Below, piece after piece: positions 8,606-14,934 of a stretch of DNA of 45,233 bases; position 1 is the first letter of the stretch; the number at the start of each line of letters is the position of its first letter. Origin of the DNA: an uncultured Bacillota bacterium (GTDB lineage Bacteria; Bacillota; Dehalobacteriia; UBA7702). The DNA lies in assembly GCA_934702375.1 (NCBI GenBank), contig CAKUYE010000017.1:1-45233 (forward strand), read 5' to 3'. Under the pieces are notes generated by a model, which ran no database searches, had not been told where the DNA came from, and saw only the letters and a list, made by a program, of their open reading frames with translations. A program made the translations under genes and the position numbers.

Positions 8606-8680
8606 AAATAAAAAAGCAAGGGCGCTCATTCAGATAAGGGAGAGAATTCCCTTTGAAATAAATGAACGCCTTTGCTCATT
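8606..8680 (-). promoter_or_regulatory. ANTAR-type hexaloop hairpins overlapping an intrinsic terminator (glutamate synthase operon leader)
   Basis: On the - strand the leader first offers a 7-bp hairpin AATGAGC/GTTCATT (8680-8661) with loop AAAGGC, which has A at position 1 and G at position 4. After a 7-base linker comes a second hairpin, AAGGGA/TCCCTT (8653-8636), with six-base loop ATTCTC (A1 but C4). The same DNA can instead form a 16-position terminator stem, 8676-8661 with 8630-8615 (one A.C mismatch, one G.T), followed by seven T. Hairpin 1 and the terminator share bases 8676-8661, so they exclude each other. This is the layout known for ANTAR antiterminators. Confidence 0.75.
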
Positions 8681-8687
8681 GACACGT

Positions 8688-8716
8688 ATTTTAGCACAAT
8701 CATTTCCCAATGTCAA
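8688..8716 (-). promoter_or_regulatory. sigma-A promoter of the glutamate synthase operon
   Basis: TTGACA (8716-8711), a 17-base spacer and TAAAAT (8693-8688) on the - strand. Predicted transcription start is near 8681, exactly at the beginning of the hexaloop/terminator leader. Confidence 0.85.
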
Positions 8717-8849
8717 CCGAGTTTAGGGAAATAAAGTAAAAAAGTATAAATTATATATTAATAATAAAAAATTTATATTAAACCCCATCCTATTGACAGA
8801 AAAGGAGATTTAATCTTTTGAAAAAAAGATTTGAAAAAGAATGGAGCTG

Positions 8850-8877
8850 TTATTATTATATATTTATTATTATATAT
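8850..8877. repeat. two perfect tandem copies of a 14-bp AT-only repeat between divergent promoters
   Basis: The unit TTATTATTATATAT occurs twice back to back. It lies in the roughly 230-bp AT-rich gap between the two divergent promoters, about 70 bp upstream of the glnN promoter -35 box. A separate small inverted repeat (AATCTTTT / AAAAGATT) lies just left of it, around 8812-8832. The repeats could bend DNA, act as an UP element or bind a regulator; nothing in the sequence decides between these. No sigma-54-type -24/-12 site was seen. Confidence 0.6.
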
Positions 8878-8946
8878 TATAGTGGAAGAGATTTTTTCAA
8901 AAGGAATTTGGCGGCAAAAAAAATAGAATTTTTTCATAAAAGGGGC

Positions 8947-8974
8947 TTGACAAATGAAAAATACGGTGTATAAT
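8947..8974 (+). promoter_or_regulatory. sigma-A promoter of glnN-amt
   Basis: TTGACA (8947-8952), a 16-base spacer and TATAAT (8969-8974), close to perfect consensus. The start site should be near 8981, directly in front of the first hexaloop hairpin. A promoter this strong with terminators behind it fits control after initiation. Confidence 0.88.
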
Positions 8975-8984
8975 GTTCAGCATA

Positions 8985-9034
8985 AAGGCAATGGCGTCTT
9001 AGAGTTAACCACTCTAGGGCGCCTTTCTCTTTAT
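8985..9034 (+). promoter_or_regulatory. glnN leader element 1: hexaloop hairpin competing with a terminator-like stem
   Basis: Hairpin H1 is AAGGC / GTCTT (8985-8989 with 8996-9000) around the loop AATGGC (A1, G4). Bases 8993-9004 can instead pair with 9012-9023 in an unbroken 12-bp stem (three G.U pairs), followed by the pyrimidine run TTTCTCTTTAT. H1 and this stem share 8993-9000, so only one can form. A good second hexaloop was not found in this element, so whether it works alone or together with element 2 is unclear. Confidence 0.6.
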
Positions 9035-9058
9035 CCGATCATACTTAATTTGAAATTG

Positions 9059-9135
9059 AAACGAGGCAATGACGTCTTACTTTCTGCATCTACAATGACG
9101 TAGCTGCAAAGTCCCATTGCCTCGTTTTTAATTTT
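9059..9135 (+). promoter_or_regulatory. glnN leader element 2: tandem AATGAC hexaloop hairpins overlapping an intrinsic terminator
   Basis: H2 is GAGGC / GTCTT (9063-9067 with 9074-9078). H3 is TGCATCTAC / GTAGCTGCA (9085-9093 with 9100-9108, one mismatch). Both enclose the same six-base loop, AATGAC, with A1 and G4, and they are separated by a 6-base linker. This matches the two-hairpin ANTAR recognition element. The competing terminator pairs 9059-9071 with 9115-9127 (13 bp, perfect), followed by TTAATTTTA. Its 5' arm contains the H2 stem and loop, while H3 lies in the terminator loop. Binding of an ANTAR dimer to H2 and H3 would therefore block termination upstream of glnN. Confidence 0.8.
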
Positions 9136-9160
9136 ATCAGAAAAAAGGAGTGTAAGTTTT

Positions 9161-11257
9161 ATGAATACGGTATCGGATTATTTTGGCAGCCTCGTTTTTG
9201 ATGACAGAGTAATGAAAGCAACCCTTTCCGACGATGTTTATCGGTCTTTAAAAAAGACCATTGACGAAGGCGCCAGCTTAAACAGTGATGTTGCAAATGC
9301 AGTTGCTTCGGCAATGAAAGATTGGGCCGTTCAAAAAGGCGCAACTCATTTTACCCATTGGTTCCAGCCTCTTACCGGTATTACAGCTGAAAAACACGAC
9401 AGCTTTATTACCCCGGCTCCCGACGGCCGTGTTATTATGGAATTTTCCGGCAAAGAGTTAATCAAAGGGGAGCCGGATGCATCGTCCTTCCCCTCCGGCG
9501 GTTTAAGAGCCACCTTTGAAGCCAGAGGTTATACCGCTTGGGATCCTACCTCTTATGCTTTTATTAAAGATAAAACTCTTTGTATTCCCACTGCCTTCTG
9601 TTCCTATGGCGGTGAAGCATTGGATAAGAAAACGCCGTTGCTTCGCTCTATGGAAGCTTTGAATAAACAGGCTCTGCGAATCCTTCGTTTATTCGGAAAC
9701 AAAGATGTAAAATATGTCGGTACTTCCGTTGGTCCGGAACAGGAATACTTCCTCGTGGACAAAGATATGTATGAACAGCGTAAGGACTTGATGTTTACCG
9801 GCAGAACCCTCTTCGGTGCCAAACCTCCTAAGGGTCAGGAAATGGATGACCATTACTTTGGTGTTATTAAACCCAGAGTTGCTGCTTACATGGCAGACCT
9901 GAACGAAGAGCTTTGGAAGTTGGGGATCCTTGCCAAAACGGAACATAACGAAGTTGCCCCGGCACAGCATGAATTGGCCCCGATTTACACCACAACCAAT
10001 ATTGCAACCGACCACAACCAGTTGACTATGGAAATCATGCAGAAAGTTGCTTCCAAACATGGTTTGGTATGTCTCTTACATGAAAAACCTTTTGCCGGTG
10101 TTAACGGTAGCGGGAAACACAACAACTGGTCCATGGCAACGGATACCGGCGTAAATCTGCTGACTCCCGGTGAAACACCTTATGAAAATGCTCAGTTCCT
10201 CTTATTCCTCTGTGCAGTAATCAAGGCCGTTGACGATTACCAGGATCTGCTTCGTCTTTCCGTAGCAACTGCTGGCAATGACCATCGTCTGGGTGCCAAT
10301 GAAGCTCCTCCGGCGGTTGTATCCATGTTCCTCGGTGATGAACTTTCTGCGGTATTGGATGCCATTGAAGAAGATAAACCTTATAACTCTGCAGAAAAAA
10401 CTGTAATGAAGCTTGGTGTTCACGTATTACCGAAATTTACCCGTGATACCACCGATCGTAACAGAACTTCTCCCTTTGCCTTTACCGGTAATAAATTTGA
10501 ATTCCGTATGCTCGGTTCTTCCAATAGTATTGCATGCGCAAACATTATGCTTAACGCAGCAGTTGCGGAATCTCTTAAAGTTTATGCTGATCGCCTTGAA
10601 AATGTTGATGACTTTGAAACGGCATTACATGATATGATCCAGAAAACTATTAAGGATCATAAACGCATCATCTTTAATGGTAATGGTTATGATGATGCCT
10701 GGATCAAAGAAGCTACAGAAGAACGCGGTCTCTTGAATCTCCGCACTACTCCCGATGCATTGCCTCGGATTTTGGATAAGAAAAATGTGGATATGCTTAC
10801 CGCACACAAGGTATTCACTCCGGCAGAAATTCAGTCCCGCTATGAAATCACCTTGGAAAATTACTGCAAATCGGTGAATATTGAAGCTCTTACCATGGTT
10901 GATATGGCTCGGAAAGAAATCTTACCGGCAGTGGAAGCTTATGCAAAGGATGTTTCTGATACCTTTATTGCAAAAGCTGCAGTTGTTTCCAGTCTTTCCG
11001 GTAAATATGAAAAGAACACCATTACGAAGCTTTCCACTTTAGTGGATGAGATTGATGCGGCTACCGATGCTTTGGAAGCGGAAATTATGAAATATAAAAA
11101 TATCACCGATATTACGGAAGCTTCCTGCATGATTCGAGATGTCATTCTTCAGAAAATGGCAGAGCTCCGTGTGGTATGTGATGAAGCGGAAACGGTCACC
11201 GCTGAAAAATATTGGCCTTTCCCCACGTACGAAAAATTATTATTCGGCGTGAGATAA
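9161..11257 (+). CDS. glnN: glutamine synthetase, type III
   Basis: A 698-residue GSIII, the large form found in Bacteroidetes, cyanobacteria and various anaerobic Firmicutes; the length is typical. Type III hallmarks are FPSGGLRATFEARGYTAWDP near residue 110, GPEQEYFLVD (metal-binding Glu), EVAPAQHELAPIYTTTNIA, the KPFAGVNGSGKHNNWS catalytic loop and NEAPPAVVSMFLG. The C-terminal roughly 150 residues form the helical extension peculiar to GSIII. Start ATG has AAAAGGAG about 10 bases upstream. It shares a transcript with the ammonium transporter 42 bp downstream. The window therefore has two unrelated glutamine synthetases on divergent operons, both behind ANTAR-type leaders. Confidence 0.95.
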   Translation: MNTVSDYFGSLVFDDRVMKATLSDDVYRSLKKTIDEGASLNSDVANAVASAMKDWAVQKGATHFTHWFQPLTGITAEKHDSFITPAPDGRVIMEFSGKELIKGEPDASSFPSGGLRATFEARGYTAWDPTSYAFIKDKTLCIPTAFCSYGGEALDKKTPLLRSMEALNKQALRILRLFGNKDVKYVGTSVGPEQEYFLVDKDMYEQRKDLMFTGRTLFGAKPPKGQEMDDHYFGVIKPRVAAYMADLNEELWKLGILAKTEHNEVAPAQHELAPIYTTTNIATDHNQLTMEIMQKVASKHGLVCLLHEKPFAGVNGSGKHNNWSMATDTGVNLLTPGETPYENAQFLLFLCAVIKAVDDYQDLLRLSVATAGNDHRLGANEAPPAVVSMFLGDELSAVLDAIEEDKPYNSAEKTVMKLGVHVLPKFTRDTTDRNRTSPFAFTGNKFEFRMLGSSNSIACANIMLNAAVAESLKVYADRLENVDDFETALHDMIQKTIKDHKRIIFNGNGYDDAWIKEATEERGLLNLRTTPDALPRILDKKNVDMLTAHKVFTPAEIQSRYEITLENYCKSVNIEALTMVDMARKEILPAVEAYAKDVSDTFIAKAAVVSSLSGKYEKNTITKLSTLVDEIDAATDALEAEIMKYKNITDITEASCMIRDVILQKMAELRVVCDEAETVTAEKYWPFPTYEKLLFGVR

Positions 11258-11299
11258 ATAAAAACTGTTGTTTTGCAAAAACAAAGGAAGTGAAAGCAT

Positions 11300-13033
11300 A
11301 TGTATATGACAGTTGAGTTTTGGTTTCTGATTGGCGTCGTTTTGGTTTTCTGGATGCAAGCTGGTTTTGCAATGCTGGAAATCGGTCTTGTGAGAGCAAA
11401 GAATACCGGTAATATTATTATGAAGAACCTGATGGACTTCTGTATCGGTACTGTAGTCTTTTCCATCCTCGGTTATACCCTGATGATGGGGGAAGATGCC
11501 TTCTTTGGTCTGATCGGTATCCCGAATTTGGATATGTGGACGAACTTTAAAGATTTTATTGCCAGTCCTTCCTCCGGTGATTTCACCAATGCTACTTATT
11601 TTGTCTTTAACCTCGTTTTCTGTGCCACAACGGCAACCATCGTTTCCGGTGCTATGGCAGAAAGAACGAAATTTACTGCATATTGTATATACTCAGCCAT
11701 TATTTCTCTTTTCATTTATCCCATCGAAGCCCACTGGATCTGGGGCGGCGGCTGGCTCGCTCAGCTTGGCTTCCATGATTACGCCGGATCCTGCGCCATT
11801 CATATGGTTGGTGGTATTGCTGCCTTGGTCGGCGCAATCCTTCTTGGGCCCCGTATCGGTAAGTATGTAAGAAATAAGAGTGGGAAAGTGGTTAAAGTTA
11901 ACGCGATCCCCGGTCACTGTATTGCCTTTGCCTGCCTTGGTGTATTTATCCTTTGGCTTGGTTGGTACGGTTTCAACGGTGCCGCAGCAAAAACACCTTC
12001 GGAACTTTCCTCTATTTTCCTGACCACGACCATTGCTCCGGCCGTTGCTACGGTTACTACGATGATCTACACTTGGGTTAAGAATGGGAAACCTGATGTT
12101 TCCATGTGTCTGAATGCTGCTCTTGCCGGTCTTGTTGCAATTACTGCCGGTTGCGATGCTGTTGATGCCATTGGTGCTGCTGTTATCGGTATCGTTGCAG
12201 GTATCCTCGTAGTCGTAGTTGTTGAAGTTCTTGACCTTAAGCTCCATATTGATGATCCTGTTGGTGCTGTTGGCGTTCATATGGCCAATGGTGTTTGGGG
12301 TACCATTGCCGTAGGTCTTTTGGCAAATCCCGATGCTCCTGCCGGTCTCTCCGGGCTTCTCTATACCGGTTCCTTTACACAGTTTGGAATCCAGATGCTT
12401 GGTTTTGCCTCGGTTGCTCTTTATGCCGCTGTGATGATGCTGATTACCTTTGGTTTGATCAAAAAATTCCATGGCTTGAGAGTTTCTGCTGAAGATGAAA
12501 TTACCGGTCTTGACCTGACCGAACATGGGATGCCCAGCGCATATCCGGACTTTGCTCCTTCGGTTAATAAATATGGTGCATTTGCTCCGGAAGAAGGCAT
12601 TGTTGCCACCGTTGCGGATACTCCTGTTGCAGAAGCAATTCCTGTGAAAAAGGTTCCTGTATTCAGTGATGAAACACCGAAATTCACAAAAGTCGAAATT
12701 ATTTGTAAAGAGTCTCGTTTTGCAGCTTTGAAAGATGCTTTAACGGATCTTGGTATTACTGGTATGACGGTATCCCACGTCCTTGGTTGTGGCGTACAGG
12801 GTGGTCGTCCTGAATACTATCGTGGTGTTCCTGTGGAAACGAATCTCCTGCCGAAAGTACAGGTGGATATCGTTGTCAGCAAGGTTCCGGTGCGGAGTGT
12901 TATTGACACTGCAAAGAAAGTTCTTTATACCGGTCATATCGGCGATGGGAAGATCTTCGTATACGATGTAGAAAACGTTGTGAAGGTTCGTACCGGCCAG
13001 GAGGGTTACGATGCATTGCAGGATGTTGAGTAA
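11300..13033 (+). CDS. amt: ammonium transporter fused to a C-terminal PII signalling domain
   Basis: A 577-residue protein. Residues about 1-410 are an Amt/Mep channel with about 11 hydrophobic membrane segments and motifs FWMQAGFAMLEIG, AHWIWGGGWLAQLG and HMVGGIAALVGA (pore His). After a roughly 60-residue linker rich in Pro/Ala/Val, residues about 458-577 are a complete PII (GlnB/GlnK) domain. It has the entry strand TKVEIICKESRF, T-loop GVQGGRPEYYRGVPVETNLL, LPKVQVDIVV and the ATP-binding GHIGDGKIFV. At the usual uridylylation site the T-loop reads RGVPVETN, so the modified Tyr51 of enteric GlnB is absent. Normally a separate GlnK plugs the Amt pore; here the plug is tethered. Start ATG has AAGGAAGTG 7 bases upstream; an ATG two codons in is possible. 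Confidence 0.93.
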   Translation: MYMTVEFWFLIGVVLVFWMQAGFAMLEIGLVRAKNTGNIIMKNLMDFCIGTVVFSILGYTLMMGEDAFFGLIGIPNLDMWTNFKDFIASPSSGDFTNATYFVFNLVFCATTATIVSGAMAERTKFTAYCIYSAIISLFIYPIEAHWIWGGGWLAQLGFHDYAGSCAIHMVGGIAALVGAILLGPRIGKYVRNKSGKVVKVNAIPGHCIAFACLGVFILWLGWYGFNGAAAKTPSELSSIFLTTTIAPAVATVTTMIYTWVKNGKPDVSMCLNAALAGLVAITAGCDAVDAIGAAVIGIVAGILVVVVVEVLDLKLHIDDPVGAVGVHMANGVWGTIAVGLLANPDAPAGLSGLLYTGSFTQFGIQMLGFASVALYAAVMMLITFGLIKKFHGLRVSAEDEITGLDLTEHGMPSAYPDFAPSVNKYGAFAPEEGIVATVADTPVAEAIPVKKVPVFSDETPKFTKVEIICKESRFAALKDALTDLGITGMTVSHVLGCGVQGGRPEYYRGVPVETNLLPKVQVDIVVSKVPVRSVIDTAKKVLYTGHIGDGKIFVYDVENVVKVRTGQEGYDALQDVE

Positions 13034-13129
13034 TCTGTAAGCTAAAATAAGAAGCTGATCGGGAAAGGTTATTCTCCTCTCCATAAAATAATAGAATCTT
13101 TCTCTGACATAAAGTTCTCCATAAAACAT

Positions 13130-13158
13130 TAGGTTAAAAATTCACTAGGTTAAAAATT
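13130..13158. repeat. 13-bp direct repeat downstream of amt
   Basis: TAGGTTAAAAATT occurs at 13130-13142 and again at 13146-13158, three bases apart. The second copy runs into the left arm of the hairpin at 13158-13199. Function unknown; possibly debris of a small insertion. Confidence 0.5.
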
Positions 13159-13199
13159 GCTGCGGCAAAATTATTTTGGTATCCGTTTTTGCCGCAGCA
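13158..13199. terminator. 13-bp stem-loop after amt
   Basis: TGCTGCGGCAAAA (13158-13170) pairs perfectly with 13187-13199 around a 16-base loop. On the + strand no T-run follows, so it would be a weak terminator of glnN-amt or a 3' end protecting structure. On the - strand it is followed by AATTTTT, but no leftward gene needs it beyond the tRNA terminator at 13415-13448. Confidence 0.5.
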
Positions 13200-13292
13200 C
13201 CATGATTTTGAAAATATCTTCTCGATCAGCTTCATTATTTATATTTTGTATTGATTTGTATCATAAATGAAAGGCTTTGTATAGAGAAAACG

Positions 13293-13332
13293 AAACGGAG
13301 ACCGGATTGATCCGGTCTTCGTTTATTTTTTA
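13293..13332 (+). terminator. intrinsic terminator of glnN-amt
   Basis: Stem AAACGGAGACCGG (13293-13305) with CCGGTCTTCGTTT (13312-13324), followed by ATTTTTTAT. It lies 260 bp downstream of amt, beyond a gene-free stretch holding the 13-bp repeat and hairpin. It may also end a separate short transcript, although no convincing promoter was seen between amt and here. Confidence 0.75.
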
Positions 13333-13414
13333 TATAAATGCAGAACTGCAAAGGAAAGGGAAGGGGAATTCATGATATCGCGTTTTCGTGCGATAGCTGG
13401 GATTGAATTGCAAA

Positions 13415-13448
13415 GAAAAAACCTGACTGATTTATTCAGTCAGGTTTT
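13415..13448 (-). terminator. terminator of the tRNA-Pro/tRNA-Gln unit
   Basis: ACCTGACTGA (13421-13430) pairs with TCAGTCAGGT (13436-13445). On the - strand a T-run (13420-13416) follows immediately, right after the tRNA-Gln CCA end. The stem is symmetrical and could also stop rightward transcription. Confidence 0.85.
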
Positions 13449-13523
13449 TGGCAGGGGAGCCTGGATTCGAACCAGGGAATCACGGACCCAGAAACCGTTG
13501 CCTTGCCGCTTGGCCACACCCCT
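13449..13523 (-). tRNA. tRNA-Gln (anticodon CTG)
   Basis: Read on the - strand, a 75-nt cloverleaf with acceptor stem AGGGGTG / CTCCCCT, a D-arm, anticodon stem ACGGT / TCCGT with loop TTCTGGG (anticodon CTG, reading CAG), T-arm CCTGG-TTCGAAT-CCAGG and encoded CCA. Two stems contain a single T.T mismatch, but the layout is otherwise standard. It is cotranscribed with tRNA-Pro. Confidence 0.9.
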
Positions 13524-13537
13524 ATATTCTTTTCTAC

Positions 13538-13614
13538 TGGTCGGGACGACAGGATTCGAACCTGCGGCCTCCTGATCCCAAATCAGGTGCGCTACCAAAC
13601 TGCGCTACGTCCCG
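13538..13614 (-). tRNA. tRNA-Pro (anticodon TGG)
   Basis: Read on the - strand, a 77-nt cloverleaf with acceptor CGGGACG / CGTCCCG, anticodon stem CCTGA / TCAGG with loop TTTGGGA (anticodon TGG), T-arm GCAGG-TTCGAAT-CCTGT and encoded CCA. It is first in a two-tRNA unit with a consensus promoter 17 bp upstream. Confidence 0.94.
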
Positions 13615-13630
13615 CTGTCCCATGACATTG

Positions 13631-13659
13631 AGTATATCAAAAACCGGGGGGCTTGTCAA
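13631..13659 (-). promoter_or_regulatory. sigma-A promoter of the tRNA-Pro/tRNA-Gln unit
   Basis: On the - strand TTGACA (13659-13654), 17 bases and TATACT (13636-13631). It lies just upstream of the tRNA-Pro 5' end. Confidence 0.85.
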
Positions 13660-13712
13660 GCATTAATTTTAGAAAAATAATCATTTCAACCTTAAATGAC
13701 ACAAAAGTAAAG

Positions 13713-13741
13713 TTGAATCGGTTTCCTAAATGAGGTATAAT
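13713..13741 (+). promoter_or_regulatory. sigma-A promoter candidate of the CODH/ACS operon
   Basis: TTGAAT (13713-13718), a 17-base spacer and TATAAT (13736-13741). It predicts a start near 13748 and hence a leader of about 330 nt before cooC. A second AT-rich candidate (TATATAA near 13960) lacks a good -35, so a shorter transcript cannot be ruled out. Confidence 0.65.
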
Positions 13742-13747
13742 TGTATC

Positions 13748-14075
13748 GGATAATAGTGGTGTCTTTAGAGATTTTCATTATTTCCAAAGGTTTTCCTTGT
13801 TGAAATATACAACGAAGTGGCTAAAGATCTTAGTGAAAAACAATATGTTTTTTCTCTGTATTTTCCGTTGAAAAATGTAAAATCTTTAAAAAACATAAAA
13901 AATTGGGGCGCGGCAGTTGAAATGAACAACAAAGTTAACGGAAAACAATAAATTTTACTATATAAATTCTCTCCGAAAAATTATAATAAGGGTATATGAG
14001 AACCCTTAGATAAAATCTATCGTTGAGTTTGTACAATTGCTGAATACCATGAGTATCAGAGGAGGTATCATCGAT
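13748..14075 (+). promoter_or_regulatory. long structured 5' leader of the CODH/ACS operon, function unassigned
   Basis: No gene fits in this stretch. It contains several possible pairings. TCTTTAG (near 13762) can pair with CTAAAGA (near 13822). A 10-bp long-range stem TTTTCCGTTG / TAACGGAAAA (about 13860 with 13939-13948) encloses the only GC-rich patch, GGGGCGCGGC, next to the small hairpin GTTG-AAATGAA-CAAC. AAGGGT / ACCCTT lies near 13988-14007. No known riboswitch class was recognised by eye (cobalamin, THF, SAM and others were considered). No clear terminator precedes cooC, so if it regulates, translation control or antitermination at a weak site is more likely. Confidence 0.45.
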
Positions 14076-14843
14076 ATGAAATTTGCCGTGTCCGGTAAAG
14101 GCGGTGTAGGTAAAACAACATTATCGGCAAATCTTGCATTTCAGATGCGTGATAAGGGCTATAATGTTTTTGCCATTGATGCAGACCCGGATCTCAGTCT
14201 CGGCACCGTGTTGGGCTTAAGTGAAGAAGCGATTGAAAAACTTCAGCCCATCGTTGAGATGCGTGATCTGATTGTCGAAAGAACCCAGGGGGACGGTGCA
14301 ATGTATGTACTGAATCCCGAAGTAGATGATGTATGGCAAAAGTTTTCCATTGATGTAAACGGTATTCGTTTTCTTAAAATGGGGGCAGTTAAGAAAAAAG
14401 GCTGTTATTGCCTGGAAAATACATTTCTTAATTCCCTAATTAATTCCATTGTCATTAAGACAAAGGAAGCGGTATTATTAGACATGGGGGCGGGGATCGA
14501 ACATCTTACCCGGGGAACTTCCCGCGGCGTTGATTGCCTGATCATTGTAGTAGAACCCTCTGTTGTCAGTACCGATACCGCAAAAGTTACAAGAGGTCTT
14601 GCTGAAGAAATTGGCATAAAAAATATTTACTATGTTGGGAATAAAATTCGCAATGAAAAGGAAATTGAATTCCTGAAAACGAGAGTTCCCGCCGAAAACA
14701 TTTTAGGTTGCATCAGCTATAACGACTATCTTCTTGATCAGGCAATGGGATTAGCTGATGAAAACAGTGAGGATAAGCGGAAGTTTGATGCAGAAATTGC
14801 CGCGATCCTTAAAAGCATTGAAGACAGACATGGAGATGCCTGA
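14076..14843 (+). CDS. cooC: CO dehydrogenase nickel-insertion accessory ATPase
   Basis: A 255-residue MinD/SIMIBI-class ATPase that helps load nickel into CODH. It has the deviant Walker A KGGVGKTT at residue 8, DADPDLSLG, and the CooC-type metal-binding CxC (GCYCLEN, about residue 110). The start chosen is the ATG at 14076, 10 bases after the strong GGAGG site; two ATGs upstream in frame lie before that site. First gene of the CODH/ACS operon, 91 bp before acsA. A second CooC-type paralogue is encoded at 22558, so one may serve CODH and the other ACS; which does which is not shown by sequence. Confidence 0.9.
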   Translation: MKFAVSGKGGVGKTTLSANLAFQMRDKGYNVFAIDADPDLSLGTVLGLSEEAIEKLQPIVEMRDLIVERTQGDGAMYVLNPEVDDVWQKFSIDVNGIRFLKMGAVKKKGCYCLENTFLNSLINSIVIKTKEAVLLDMGAGIEHLTRGTSRGVDCLIIVVEPSVVSTDTAKVTRGLAEEIGIKNIYYVGNKIRNEKEIEFLKTRVPAENILGCISYNDYLLDQAMGLADENSEDKRKFDAEIAAILKSIEDRHGDA

Positions 14844-14934
14844 GTTTCAATGATTGAGTAGGGGTTAGGTCCAAGACTCAAAATTGGTCACAATGTTAAC
14901 ATTTAAATAAATATATTTACCAAGGAGGTAAACT

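Noticed and set aside
8793..8820. TTGACA near 8795 as another promoter
   Set aside because: No -10 box at 16-18 bp; the good promoter for glnN is at 8947-8974.
13372..13666. short + strand frames across the tRNA genes
   Set aside because: They are translations of the complement of tRNA-Gln and tRNA-Pro.
13890..13960. tetrahydrofolate or cobalamin riboswitch in the cooC leader
   Set aside because: The GCGCGG-like patch and GTTG/CAAC hairpin resemble parts of such elements only superficially. The conserved B12 box and the THF core could not be found.
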